NCBI RefSeq assembly: GCF_900188405.1 | Contig: NZ_FZOF01000035.1 | Location: 1-64,000, forward strand | Reading direction: 5' to 3' | Source: Actinacidiphila glaucinigra | GTDB lineage: Bacteria; Actinomycetota; Actinomycetes; Streptomycetales; Streptomycetaceae | DNA length: 64,000 bases | Notes under the pieces: model-generated | Database searches by the model: none | Seen by the model: only the letters and a program-made list of their open reading frames with translations | What the model was told of the DNA's origin: nothing | Made by a program: the position numbers and the translations under genes | In this document: positions 34,990 through 44,575 of the stretch, one piece after another | Layout of the letters: each line of letters starts with the position of its first letter | Position numbering within the stretch: position 1 is the first letter of the stretch

Positions 34990-35976
34990 GTGACGACCCT
35001 CTCCACCCCACCCCGACAACCGGCGGCACGCCCCGTGAAGAAGACCGGTGCGACCTTCCGCCGCACCCGGCCGGGCGCCCCCGACCGGACCCGCAAGCGG
35101 GGCGATACCCGCTTCGTGCTGGCCTGCCTGCTTCCCGCGCTGGTCCTGTTCGCGGTCTTCATGGTGTACCCGACCGTCAACGTGTTCCGGATGTCGCTCT
35201 ACACCTGGAGCGGCTTCTCCCCGGACATGAAGTTCGTGGGGCTGGACAACTTCCGGCATCTGCTGGACGACCGGCAGTTCGTGCGGGCCTTCCAGAACAC
35301 CGTCGCCCTGCTGGTCGTGGTGACCGTGGCCACCATGGGCATGGCCCTGTTCCTCGCCGCGATCATGACCCGGCAGAAGCTGCGGGGCGGCAACCTCCTC
35401 CGGTTCGTCCTCTACATCCCCAACATCCTCTCCGTGGTCGTGATCGCGGCGATCTTCTCCGCCGTCTACGACCAGAACAACGGCCTGCTGAACGGCAGCC
35501 TGCGAGCGGTGTCCCTGGACACCTGGCAGCAGGTCTGGCTGGGCGACCAGAAGCTGGTGCTCTACTCGGTCGGGATGGCCATGGTCTGGCAGTCGCTGGG
35601 CTACTACATGGTCCTGTACATGTCGTCCATGGCGAGCATCCCCGAGGAACTGTACGAGGCGAGCTCCCTCGACGGGGCCTCCGCCGTACGTCAGTTCTTC
35701 TCGCTCACCCTGCCGCTGATCTGGCAGAACCTGCGGACCTCGCTGACCTTCTTCGTGATGAGCGCGGTCAACCTCAGCTTCGTACTGGTCCGCGCGATGA
35801 CCGGCGGCGGACCGGACGGCTCCTCCGAGGTGCTGCTCAGCTACATGTACAAGCAGGCGTACACCAACTCGTCGTACGGCTACGGCATGGCCATCGGTGT
35901 CGTCATCTTCGCGTTCTCGTTCCTCGTGTCGCTGCTGGTGAGCCGCGCGACGCGGCGCGAGCCCCTCCAGTTCTGA
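34990..35976 (+). CDS. Sugar ABC transporter permease 1
   Basis: A 328-residue CUT1 permease (MalF type without the long insert) with six membrane helices after a basic N-terminal tail. The EAA loop that contacts the ATPase is visible as EELYEASSLDGASAVRQF. GTG start with CCGGAGG just upstream. Second gene of the operon. Confidence 0.92.
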   Translation: MTTLSTPPRQPAARPVKKTGATFRRTRPGAPDRTRKRGDTRFVLACLLPALVLFAVFMVYPTVNVFRMSLYTWSGFSPDMKFVGLDNFRHLLDDRQFVRAFQNTVALLVVVTVATMGMALFLAAIMTRQKLRGGNLLRFVLYIPNILSVVVIAAIFSAVYDQNNGLLNGSLRAVSLDTWQQVWLGDQKLVLYSVGMAMVWQSLGYYMVLYMSSMASIPEELYEASSLDGASAVRQFFSLTLPLIWQNLRTSLTFFVMSAVNLSFVLVRAMTGGGPDGSSEVLLSYMYKQAYTNSSYGYGMAIGVVIFAFSFLVSLLVSRATRREPLQF

Positions 35977-35992
35977 GGTGGAACCCAACACC

Positions 35993-36916
35993 ATGACCAT
36001 GATCGACTCACCCAGCCTCGGCGCGCCCTCCACCGGCTCCGCCCGTCCCGGCGGCCGCCGCGCCCGCGCTGGCCGCGCGGTCACCTACACCCTGGTCACC
36101 GCCCTCGCGCTGGCGATCGCCGTACCGGTCGCCTGGGTACTGACGGCCTCACTGAAGGCGAAGAGCGAGTTCTTCGGCAGCCCCTGGACCCTCCCGGAGG
36201 CCCTGCGCTGGGAGAACTACGTCGACGCGTTCACCGACGCCCACCTCGGCTCGTACTTCCTGACCTCGGTCCTCGTCACCGTCCTCGGTCTGGTCTTCGT
36301 GCTCGCGGTGTCGGTGCCGGCCGCCTACGTCATCGCCCGCTACGACTTCCCGGGCAAGGGCGCCGTCGAGACAGCCCTGCTCGCCGGACTGTTCGTGAAC
36401 GTCAACTACATCGTCGTCCCGATTTTCCTGATGCTGGTCGACTGGGACAAGGCGCTGGTCGACGCCTTCCCGGACGGCTTCTTCCTCGACAACCCCACCG
36501 TGCTGTCGCTGGTGTACGCGGCCACCTCGATCCCGTTCACGATTTACCTGCTGACCGCGTACTTCCGGTCCATCCCGGTCGAGTACGAGGATGCGGCGGC
36601 TCTGGACGGGGCGTCCCGCTTCCGGATCATGACCACGATCATGCTGCCGATGGCCCGCCCGGCGGTGACCACCGTGATCCTCTTCAACTTCCTCGCCTAC
36701 TGGAACGACTTCATCATCTCGCTGACCCTGCTGCCCGGCGAGGGCAAGACCGTCCAGGTCGGCCTGCTCAACCTGTTCACCGCACAGAAGGCGGCGGCCG
36801 ACTACGGCCGTCTGTACGCCGGCATGGTCATCGTCATCGTGCCCGTGCTGCTCGTCTACGCGCTCATTCAGAAGCGGCTCATCGAGGGGATGGCGTCCGG
36901 CGGCGTCAAGGGCTGA
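35993..36916 (+). CDS. Sugar ABC transporter permease 2
   Basis: A 307-residue CUT1 permease (MalG type), six membrane helices, with the EAA loop VEYEDAAALDGASRFRI. GAGGTGG overlapping the previous stop serves as ribosome site; starts at 35978 (GTG), 35993 and 35999 (ATG) are possible and 35993 has workable spacing. It follows permease 1 by 16 bases. Confidence 0.92.
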   Translation: MTMIDSPSLGAPSTGSARPGGRRARAGRAVTYTLVTALALAIAVPVAWVLTASLKAKSEFFGSPWTLPEALRWENYVDAFTDAHLGSYFLTSVLVTVLGLVFVLAVSVPAAYVIARYDFPGKGAVETALLAGLFVNVNYIVVPIFLMLVDWDKALVDAFPDGFFLDNPTVLSLVYAATSIPFTIYLLTAYFRSIPVEYEDAAALDGASRFRIMTTIMLPMARPAVTTVILFNFLAYWNDFIISLTLLPGEGKTVQVGLLNLFTAQKAAADYGRLYAGMVIVIVPVLLVYALIQKRLIEGMASGGVKG

Positions 36917-36958
36917 CGTCCCCCCACATGGACCCAAGTCGGAAGGACCCAAATCGAG

Positions 36959-37138
36959 ATGAAGGACTCGACGCGTGCCGGCCTGCTCGTCGTCGTGCGC
37001 ACCCTGATCGCGGCTGCCCTGGTGGCGCTCGTGGTGGTGGAGCGGACGACGGTCGGCTGGGGCCACCTCGCGGTGATGCTTGTCGCGCTGGGCGGACTGC
37101 TCGCCCTTCTCGCCTCGTACAACCGGACGTTCCGGTGA
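36959..37138 (+). CDS. 59-residue membrane protein in the sugar operon
   Basis: A 59-residue protein with two hydrophobic helices (residues 8-26 and about 33-52) and a basic YNRTFR end. The pattern GW-HLAVMLVALGGLLALLASYNR recalls small membrane proteins (DUF6903-like) found next to sugar ABC permeases. It follows permease 2 by 42 bases, has GGAAGGA upstream, and overlaps the fucosidase start by 4 bases (GTGA). It may stabilise or tune the importer (inference). Confidence 0.75.
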   Translation: MKDSTRAGLLVVVRTLIAAALVALVVVERTTVGWGHLAVMLVALGGLLALLASYNRTFR

Positions 37139-38553
37139 CCGCCGCGGCGTCCGCGCTGGCCGCCGTCCGGCCGAGCGAGCGGCAACTGATCTGGCAGGAG
37201 ATGGAGTTCTACGGCTTCATCCACTTCGGTATGAACACCATGACCGGCCGTGAATGGGGCGAGGGACACGACGACCCGGCCCTGTTCGACCCGCGCGACC
37301 TGGACGCCGACCAGTGGGTGCGGGCGCTGAAGGCGGCCGGGATGAGCGGTGTCATCCTCACCTGCAAGCACCACGACGGCTTCTGCATGTGGCCGAGCGA
37401 CGCCACCGCATACTCGGTGGCGGCGTCCCCGTGGAAGGACGGCAAGGGCGACGTGGTCGCCGAGGTGGCCGACGCCGCCCGCCGGCACGGCCTGAAGTTC
37501 GGCGTCTACCTCTCCCCCTGGGACCGCACCGAGGCCTCCTACGGCTCCGGCACCGGCTACGACGACTTCTACGTCGCCCAGCTCACCGAACTCCTCACCC
37601 GCTACGGTCCGGTGTTCTCGGTGTGGCTCGACGGCGCCAACGGCGAGGGCCCCAACGGCAAGCGCCAGACCTACGACTGGGAGCGGTACTACGCGGTGGT
37701 CCGCGAACTCCAGCCGGACGCGGTCATCAACGTCTGCGGCCCCGACGTCCGCTGGTGCGGCAACGAGGCCGGCGAGACCCGGCCCGACGAGTGGAGCGTC
37801 GTACCGCGCGCCCTCCAGGACGCCGAGCGGACCGCGTCCCGCTCGCAGCAGGCCGACAACGGCACCTTCGCCCGGCTGGTGCGCAGCGACGACCAGGACC
37901 TCGGCAGCCGGGCGGCGCTCACCGGGCACGAGGACGACCTGGTCTGGTTCCCGGCCGAGGTCAACACCTCGATCCGGCCCGGCTGGTTCCACCATGAGGC
38001 CGAGGACTCCCAGGTCCGGTCGGTGGATGAGCTGTTCACGCTCTACCTCCGCTCGGTCGGCGGCAACTCCTGCTTCCTGCTCAACGTGCCACCGGCCGCC
38101 GACGGCCGGCTCCACCAGGCGGACGTGGACGCCTTGGCGGGACTGGGCCGGCGGATCACGGACTTCCGCGCCCGCCGGATCGACGCCACCGCCACGGTCA
38201 GCTCCGGCACCCCGGGCGACATCGCCACCGTCTGGCCCGGCCGGGCCAAGTCCTCCTGGCGTGCCGGCGAGGACGACACACACCCCTGCGTGACGCTCGC
38301 CTTCGGCCGCCCCAGCCCGGTCGAGGCGGTCGTCGTCGGCGAGGACATCACCCAGGGCCAGCGCGTCGAACACGTCGTCGTCCGGGGAGCCCTGGACGGC
38401 GTCTGGACGACGCTCGCCGAGACCGGCGCCGTCGGCTACCAGCGCATCCTCACCTTCCCGCCCACCGAGGTGGACACCATCGCCTTCCAGATCACCGCGG
38501 CCCGGGACACCCCGGTCCTCGCCCGCGTGGCGGCGATCGGGGCGTCTTCATGA
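37135..38553 (+). CDS. GH29 alpha-L-fucosidase
   Basis: A 472-residue family 29 alpha-L-fucosidase. The catalytic nucleophile is Asp166 in VWLDGANG. Substrate-site blocks include FIHFGMNTMTGREWG, TCKHHDGFCMWPS (His80, Asp81) and YLSPWDR. A C-terminal beta-sandwich of about 110 residues follows. No signal peptide, so it acts on imported oligosaccharides. GTG start overlaps the stop of the small membrane protein, and its own stop overlaps the next start (ATGA), so translation is coupled through the operon. Confidence 0.92.
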   Translation: MTAAASALAAVRPSERQLIWQEMEFYGFIHFGMNTMTGREWGEGHDDPALFDPRDLDADQWVRALKAAGMSGVILTCKHHDGFCMWPSDATAYSVAASPWKDGKGDVVAEVADAARRHGLKFGVYLSPWDRTEASYGSGTGYDDFYVAQLTELLTRYGPVFSVWLDGANGEGPNGKRQTYDWERYYAVVRELQPDAVINVCGPDVRWCGNEAGETRPDEWSVVPRALQDAERTASRSQQADNGTFARLVRSDDQDLGSRAALTGHEDDLVWFPAEVNTSIRPGWFHHEAEDSQVRSVDELFTLYLRSVGGNSCFLLNVPPAADGRLHQADVDALAGLGRRITDFRARRIDATATVSSGTPGDIATVWPGRAKSSWRAGEDDTHPCVTLAFGRPSPVEAVVVGEDITQGQRVEHVVVRGALDGVWTTLAETGAVGYQRILTFPPTEVDTIAFQITAARDTPVLARVAAIGASS

Positions 38554-39710
38554 GCGCGGGCGGCCGCCAGCAGGCCGGTTCGCGCAAACCTGGCGCGCGC
38601 AAGGCCTCCGCCGCCCGGCGGCCGGTTGCGCCCCCGCCCACGGCGGCGGGCCGCGGATGGCTGTCGCGGCGGGTGGCCGCCGTGTCCGGCGCCGCCTGCC
38701 TGGCGGTCGCCGCGCTGGTCGCCGGCACGGTCACCGCGTTCGGAGGGCAGGACCACGGCGACGAGGTCGCCTCGCTGGACGGCCACCCCGTCACCCGGGA
38801 GGAGCTCCTCTTCCACATGGACCGCCTCGCGCCGACCGTGCAGAACGAGCTGCGCAACAAGTACGCCGGCCTGAAGGCATCGTTCTCCTGGAACGCCAAG
38901 GCCGGGAACCGGACCGCGCTGCAGCGTCTTCAGACGCGGGCGCTCGCCGAGATCCGCGAAGACAAGACCACATTGCTGCTCGCGCGGCAGCAGGGCCTCG
39001 TCGACTCCGTCGACTTCGCGGACCTTCAAGCCGAGCGCACCGCCGAGAACACGTCCCGAGCCGAGGCCGTCGCCGCCGGCCAGACCGTGTACGGCGTCAC
39101 GGACTACTCACTGGACGAGTACTACGGCCACCGGCTGACCGAGCTCGCCACCGACCTCAAGGAGAAGCTGAGCAAGGGCTCGGGCGACCCGCTGCACGTC
39201 ACCGACGCCGAGGTCCGGAAGGCGTACGACGACAACCCGGACTCCTGGAACGCCAACGCCACCACCTACACGTACACACAGCTGGTGCTGCAGGTGCCGG
39301 GGAAGGCGGGCGTGGACTTCGACGCGAAGCTCGCCCGGCGGGTGAAGGCCGCGGGCGACCTCTCGGACGTGAGCGGGGTGGCCGGTGCCGAGGTCACCAC
39401 CGACACCTATGGCGGTGACGGCACCACCAGCGTGAACACCCACGACCAGGACCTGATGTCCGTGCTCGGAGACCTGAAGCCGGGCGAGATCTCCGAGCCC
39501 GCCAAGGGCGGCGGACAGATCACCTACTACCAGCTCGACAGCAAGAAGACCGACGACGACAAGGCGTTCGGCGACTACAAGTCGCGGATCCGCCAGTCGC
39601 TGGTCGAGGGGAAGTACGACCGATACCTCCAGCGCCGGGCCAACGACGCCTCGATGCACGTCGACCACTCGGCGATGGCCGCCATCAACGCGAAGGATGT
39701 GCACCAATGA
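38550..39710 (+). CDS. Membrane-anchored SurA/PrsA-type foldase
   Basis: A 386-residue protein with a basic cytoplasmic tail, one membrane helix (about 41-62) and a helical extracytoplasmic domain. It has the SurA_N/PrsA look: DGHPVTREELLFHMDRLAPT, a long helix pair, and HVTDAEVRKAYDDNPDSW, which is the typical entry to a rotamase domain. A parvulin active site is not evident, so it may be a chaperone without isomerase activity. It is coupled by ATGA overlaps to the fucosidase before it and the secreted beta-helix enzyme after it. A dedicated folding helper for that enzyme is the natural reading (inference). Confidence 0.75.
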   Translation: MSAGGRQQAGSRKPGARKASAARRPVAPPPTAAGRGWLSRRVAAVSGAACLAVAALVAGTVTAFGGQDHGDEVASLDGHPVTREELLFHMDRLAPTVQNELRNKYAGLKASFSWNAKAGNRTALQRLQTRALAEIREDKTTLLLARQQGLVDSVDFADLQAERTAENTSRAEAVAAGQTVYGVTDYSLDEYYGHRLTELATDLKEKLSKGSGDPLHVTDAEVRKAYDDNPDSWNANATTYTYTQLVLQVPGKAGVDFDAKLARRVKAAGDLSDVSGVAGAEVTTDTYGGDGTTSVNTHDQDLMSVLGDLKPGEISEPAKGGGQITYYQLDSKKTDDDKAFGDYKSRIRQSLVEGKYDRYLQRRANDASMHVDHSAMAAINAKDVHQ

Positions 39711-42076
39711 GCCCTGCCGACGTCGGCCCACCCGAGGACAGGAAGGCGAGGCGCCCGAGAATCACCGGGCGGACCCTCCGCACGGGCCTCACCTCCTTGC
39801 TCGCGGCCCTGCTCGTGGGCTCGCTCGCGCCGTCCGCGTACGCCGCCGCGGAGCCGGGCGCCGCGGCGAACTCCGTGACGAAGGCCGCGGCCACCGCGAA
39901 GTCCTGGCCGGGCAACACCCCCAACAAGACGGCCGGTACCGACTACTACATCGACGCCACGCACGGTCACGACACCGCGTCCGGCACCTCGGCGCAGCAC
40001 GCCTGGAAGACCCTGGCCAAGGCGAACGCGACCACCTTCAAGCCGGGCGACCGCATCCTGCTGAAGGCCGGCGAGCAATGGCAGGACGAGCAGCTGTGGC
40101 CGAAGGGCTCCGGCAGCGCGGGCAAGCCGATCACCATCTCGGCCTACGGCGACAAGAGCGACGGCCGCCCGTACATCGCGACCAATGGCAACGTCCCCAG
40201 CCCCTTCAACGCGGACGGCACCAAGAACCCCGACACCGTAGGTCTCACCGGTGCCATCGTGCTGCGCAATCAGCAGTACTGGGACATCAACAACGTCGAG
40301 CTGTCCAACGACGACGACTTCTCGACCGACATCACCAAGGGCAGGTACGTCCGCGACGGAATCATGGTGTCGATCAACGCCGACCTGCTGGGGGCCGGCG
40401 AGGACAGCATCATGGACCACTTCCGGATCTCGGACATCTTCGTCCACGACCTCGACGGGCCGAGCAGCTGGCAGAAGATCCACTACGGTGCGGTGGACTT
40501 CCAGGTCTTCGGCAGCAAGAGCTACAAGGACTACGCGACCGGCGGCCATTACTTCAAGGACGTCCGGATCGAGAACAACACGTTCGTCAATGTGGAGCTG
40601 CACGCGGTGCAGTTCGGGTTCAACTGGTTCAACGCGGACGGCACCGCTGCGGGTCAGTACGACGACAGCGGGAAGTTCCACGAGGGCTGGGAGCAGCTGT
40701 GGGTGCGTACCCGCGACCTGTACAGCCGTGACGTCTACATCGGCCACAACTACGCCGAGAGCATCGGCCAGGGTGCCATCCAGCTCGCCGACACCGAGCG
40801 GATGACGGTCGAGTACAACGAGGTCAACGGCTTCCTGGAGCGCTACGACGCGGTCTCCTGCGGCCTGTACCTGTGGGCGGGCGCCGACTCGACCATGCAG
40901 TACAACGAGGTGTACGGCGGCCCGGACAACGAGTACGACGGCACGCCCTGGGACCTGGAGTACACCAACTTCAACGTCACGTACCAGTACAACTACTCGC
41001 ACGACAACGCGGCGGGCTGGATGGCCTACATGGGCAACAGCTCGAACTCGGTGGCGCGTTACAACCTGAGCGTCAACGACAACGGCGTCCTGGTGAAGAA
41101 CATGCTGTCGTCGAACTACGAGCCCTCGTACTTCGTCAACAACACCTTCGTGTACGACGGGTCCCAGCTCGACTACGTACACGACGAGACGTTCCTGAGC
41201 CGCGTCTACTTCCTCAACAACATCTTCTACAACACCTCGAAGACCGACGAGACGACCTGGTACCGCCGCACCGGCGCGCTGCGCCAGGCCGTGTTCTCGA
41301 ACAACGACTACTACGAAGCGAGCGGAAGGCACTCGACTCAGGAGCCGGCCGACCCCGACGGCCTGCGCGCGGACCCGCAGTTCAAGGGCAGCGCGGACAC
41401 CTATGTGACCGGCGCCGGCGTCGCGAAGATCCGTACCGCGGCAGCGCATTTCTCGCTGAGCAAGAACTCGCCGCTGATCGACGCGGGGCGCTACAACACC
41501 CACCTGGGCACCGCCGACTTCCTCGGCACCAAACTCTACTTCGGTGACGCGCCCGACATCGGCATCGCCGAGTCCCGCAAGGGCAAGCGGGTCGCCCACC
41601 CGGTCGACGACGACCCGATCGAGGAGGAGGCCGACAACCGCGTCGACCTCGCCCTCGGCAAGACGGTCACCGCCAGCTCCACCCACCCGGGGGCGAACGG
41701 CACCCTCGGCGCGGAGAAGCTGACCGATGGCGACCTCAGCACCCGCTGGGCCGCCGCCGACGCCGCCGCCTACCCGATCACCCTCGACGTCGACTTCGGC
41801 GCGGCGACCACCTTCGACCAGGTCTACCTGGACGAGTACACCGACTCGGGCACCAACCCCCGCGTCCAGTCCTTCGACCTGCAGCGCTGGGACGACACCA
41901 CCGGCACCTGGGTCACCTTCGCGAGCCGCGACACCGGCATCGGTCACGACCTGACCGTCACCGGCTTCGGTTCGCTGACCACCTCCAAGCTGCGAGTGGC
42001 CCTCACCGGCCAGATCGCCACGGAGCAGTACACGCCGACGCTGACCGAGATCTCGGTCTACAACTCGGTCTCCTGA
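39707..42076 (+). CDS. Secreted parallel beta-helix enzyme with F5/8C-type domain
   Basis: A 789-residue secreted protein. The signal peptide spans about residues 20-47 (LTSLLAALLVGSLAPSAYA). Residues about 78-620 form a right-handed parallel beta-helix: YYIDATHGHDTASGTSAQHA opening, then repeated N-rich rungs such as IENNTFVNVELHAVQFG and VEYNEVNGFLERYDA. Residues about 645-789 are an F5/8 type C (CBM32-like) domain (LALGKTVTASST; KLTDGDLSTRWAA). Beta-helix carbohydrate enzymes include polysaccharide lyases and GH families; the family cannot be fixed by eye. Its operon with fucosidase and beta-galactosidase suggests it opens a fucosylated galactose-containing polymer. Confidence 0.85.
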   Translation: MSPADVGPPEDRKARRPRITGRTLRTGLTSLLAALLVGSLAPSAYAAAEPGAAANSVTKAAATAKSWPGNTPNKTAGTDYYIDATHGHDTASGTSAQHAWKTLAKANATTFKPGDRILLKAGEQWQDEQLWPKGSGSAGKPITISAYGDKSDGRPYIATNGNVPSPFNADGTKNPDTVGLTGAIVLRNQQYWDINNVELSNDDDFSTDITKGRYVRDGIMVSINADLLGAGEDSIMDHFRISDIFVHDLDGPSSWQKIHYGAVDFQVFGSKSYKDYATGGHYFKDVRIENNTFVNVELHAVQFGFNWFNADGTAAGQYDDSGKFHEGWEQLWVRTRDLYSRDVYIGHNYAESIGQGAIQLADTERMTVEYNEVNGFLERYDAVSCGLYLWAGADSTMQYNEVYGGPDNEYDGTPWDLEYTNFNVTYQYNYSHDNAAGWMAYMGNSSNSVARYNLSVNDNGVLVKNMLSSNYEPSYFVNNTFVYDGSQLDYVHDETFLSRVYFLNNIFYNTSKTDETTWYRRTGALRQAVFSNNDYYEASGRHSTQEPADPDGLRADPQFKGSADTYVTGAGVAKIRTAAAHFSLSKNSPLIDAGRYNTHLGTADFLGTKLYFGDAPDIGIAESRKGKRVAHPVDDDPIEEEADNRVDLALGKTVTASSTHPGANGTLGAEKLTDGDLSTRWAAADAAAYPITLDVDFGAATTFDQVYLDEYTDSGTNPRVQSFDLQRWDDTTGTWVTFASRDTGIGHDLTVTGFGSLTTSKLRVALTGQIATEQYTPTLTEISVYNSVS

Positions 42077-42084
42077 TCCCCCGT

Positions 42085-42113
42085 CCGGTCCCGCGGGCAT
42101 TCCGCGGGACCGG
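42085..42113 (+). terminator. Operon terminator
   Basis: CCGGTCCCGCGG pairs perfectly with CCGCGGGACCGG (12 bp, 5-nt loop), 9 bases after the beta-helix gene stop. It ends the sugar operon. Confidence 0.85.
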
Positions 42114-42362
42114 CGCCGGGCGGGCCTGAACCCCGTCGGGATGTGTGGGCTGACAGTGTGCAACCGGGGGTGGTCGGAAGGCGGTGGGCTGCTCTTGCCC
42201 GCTGATCGTCAACTGGCGTTCTCTGCGGCGTAGGTCGGAGCGCAACGCGGCCTGGCTCGCTGAACGGTTCGACGCCGGCCCTCCCCGGCCCGCCGCATGT
42301 CCGGTCCCGATGTTGCCCGTGGCGCAGTTGTTCCTGCGCGACATACCGCTGTTGCGGCCCCC

Positions 42363-42745
42363 GGGCAGGCCGATCTGTTGCAGATTCTCTGGTGCCCGTA
42401 CGAGCACGATCCGGACCACAAGCCGTCGACCGCGCTGTTCTGGCGGTCTGCCGCCGAGGTGGGTGACATCCTCGCCTCACCCCCGAACCGTACGAGGCGG
42501 ACTATCCGGGTTACGTGCCAGAACCGTGCGGGCTGGCACCCGAAGCGCTCACCGACTACCCCAACAACCTGGACCTGAGCCCGGAGCTCCAGCTAATGCT
42601 GGATGACTGGAACAGGTGGCGGGTGGCAGGCGGCAGGCGTCGGCGTGGACAGCTCGTACGCCGAGTATCCGCGAGAGTTCTACTCCGCTCATCTGGCGCA
42701 TGTACCCGGCTGGGACCAAACCTTCTGCCTCGCCGCCTTCGTTCT
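42363..42745 (+). pseudogene. Conserved streptomycete protein remnant, frameshifted
   Basis: Coding-like blocks occur in three frames in order: GQADLLQILWCPYEHDPDHK and ALFWRSAAEVGDILASPP; then YPGYVPEPCGLAPEALTDYP and LQLMLDDWNRW; then WQAAGVGVDSSYAEYPREFY. I remember these as the middle of an uncharacterised streptomycete family (DUF1963-like), but the name is uncertain. At least two single-base shifts break it (near 42484 and 42620). A further piece at about 42957-43049 reads GFDGYNYFRDHPERMIDWTA and stops; it may be the end of the same or another gene. Confidence 0.55.
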
Positions 42746-43057
42746 CCGGATCTCCGCCCGCAGAAGCGGCAGACGGGCACGACGCCGGGGCTCCCGGGCA
42801 GTGTCAGCTCGGAGGTCACCGCGTCGAGGCCATGGCGGAGGAAGCCCGCAAAGCGCGGGCGTTGGCGGCGGCTACGTACGCTGCTGGCGCTGATGGCGGA
42901 GTACTGCGCAAGCGAAGGCCCTCGCTCCTGCTTCGGTCCGCTGACAAGGACTGCAATGGATCGAGGGAACCACCCGCGGCTTCGACGGCTACAACTATTT
43001 CCGTGATCATCCCGAACGGATGATTGACTGGACCGCTCGCCTCGCCTGACCCGCACG

Positions 43058-44058
43058 CTATGCCCAGCCGCCAGGGGCCGCCTCACGCCTCGATCTCAAG
43101 TGCCGCCCGCCAGAGTGCGAAGAGGGCTCAGCCGTCGGAAGCCGGCGGCGGTCTGCGGTGCACCGGGCGCGGATGTGGGATAGGAGTGCGGCGCTGTTGG
43201 CGTCGGGGCGCTCGCCGATCCCTTGCCCCTCCAATCCGACGATGCGCTGGGGAACTGCCAGGTCCTTGCCGACAAACAGGCGAGTCAAGGCAAGCGGGTC
43301 GTCTTTGTCACAGGTAGCGGCACCCTTGTCGATCAGCTGGTCGTATTCGGGTCCTGTCTTGTCCTCGTATGCTGCTGCCATGCGGCCCCATTCGTCCCAG
43401 GGCAGCATCTCGTGCTTGCAGAGCGCGGCGAGGTCTCGGACAGCGTTGCCGCTGATTTCGGCCCATCCCCAGGCGTGATCGGTGACCGCTACCCCGAACG
43501 TGTCCGGGTCGATCAAGCCATTGCGATATCGGGTCCATGCCTCACCCCCGGTCAGGAACTCGCCGGGAGCGAGATCCTCCGGGCGGTCGACGTGTCCGTT
43601 GCCGAGGATCTCGGAGTCGATACGAACCCAACGACCCCGGCCAGCCTCTCAGTACTCGGTGATCCAGTGATCGAGGCCGCGTCCCTCAACGAAATAGGTG
43701 GCAAAACCGCACCGGGCACGAGCGCCCATGCCTCGCGCTCGCAAGAAGGCACAGGCCATGGTGGCGAAGTGACGACAGGTGCCGACCACCCGCGTCTCAG
43801 GCGTTCGAGCCTGATGAAGCGGCGCGGGGTCAAGGCCAGTCAGTACGGTGATCAACTCGTGACCGGCCGGATGTTCTTCTCAGCGATCCGGCTCTGAGGA
43901 AATCCCGACGCGGCGGCGTCCGTGGGCTGGATGACCAGGCTCTGCACGGCGGCGCAGAAACCCACGGGATCGTCTGGCAGCCCTTCGATGAGCGGGAGTT
44001 GTGCCGCATCCAGGCTCGTGAAGGGCGCGGGCCGAGAGTAGTCGAACACACCGGTCAT
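43058..44058 (-). pseudogene. Transglutaminase-like protein, one frameshift and one nonsense codon
   Basis: The intact design is legible: MTGVFDYSRPAPFTSLDAAQ, a helical start, then VVGTCRHFATMACAFLRARG with the catalytic-Cys-type block of the transglutaminase-like fold. LDHWITEY with the His follows, then WVRIDSEILG with the Asp, then WGWAEISGNAVRDLAALCKH. Two lesions break it: a one-base loss near 43858 (RPVTS to ELITVLTGLDP) and TGA (about 43649) in place of the Trp after WITEY. Frames match perfectly on either side, so decay is recent. The family includes peptidases and unknown enzymes. Confidence 0.75.
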
Positions 44059-44219
44059 GACCGAGGATCGTAAGGGCCGGGGCTGACAGCCAGACATCCG
44101 AGCCCTGACGAGCCCATGGCGTTGCCGAAATTCGCCGAGACAGCACACGCAGCCTGACCACCACACCATTGGTGTCCGTCGAAGCCGAACCAGCTCACCG
44201 GCCCTCCCGTTTCCGTCGG

Positions 44220-44528
44220 CTACCCGGCAGTGGGGACACCGAGCAGAGCCGACGCCTCCTGGAGCGGGGTGAGCCCGAGTGCCGATGCCGCGGCAGGGAG
44301 TTCGCGGCAGGTGAAGCCGAGGCGGATCATCGCCCGGAGGACTTCGCCGGCGGTGAAGTCACGACGGTCCTGCCGGGTGATGACCTCGCCCACTTGCATG
44401 ACGGGGTAGTGACGGCGGCCGATGATCACGGTCTCACCGGTGACCGGCCCGGGTGTGACGCCCTTCATCGACGCCACGACCCCACTCTTGGACAGGTCGA
44501 ACGCAAAACGGGCGATGACGCAGCGCAT
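44220..44528 (-). CDS. Conserved small protein of the cold-shock helicase group
   Basis: A 102-residue protein conserved beside DEAD-box helicase and cold-shock genes in streptomycetes: MRCVIARFAFDLSKSGVVAS, then GETVIIGRRHYPVMQVGEVI and TRQDRRDFTAGEVLRAMIRL. The basic mid-section suggests RNA binding (inference). It follows the CBS gene by 47 bases on the same strand. Confidence 0.75.
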   Translation of the reverse strand: MRCVIARFAFDLSKSGVVASMKGVTPGPVTGETVIIGRRHYPVMQVGEVITRQDRRDFTAGEVLRAMIRLGFTCRELPAAASALGLTPLQEASALLGVPTAG

Positions 44529-44575
44529 GGTGCCTCACAGTCAGGTGGGAAGGCAAGGGAACCGGTGGCCGACGA

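Noticed and set aside
39575-42163. An 862-codon open frame on the reverse strand
   Set aside because: It mirrors the beta-helix gene in an antisense frame, is rich in Val/Gly/Arg and has no domain; it is a shadow of the real gene.
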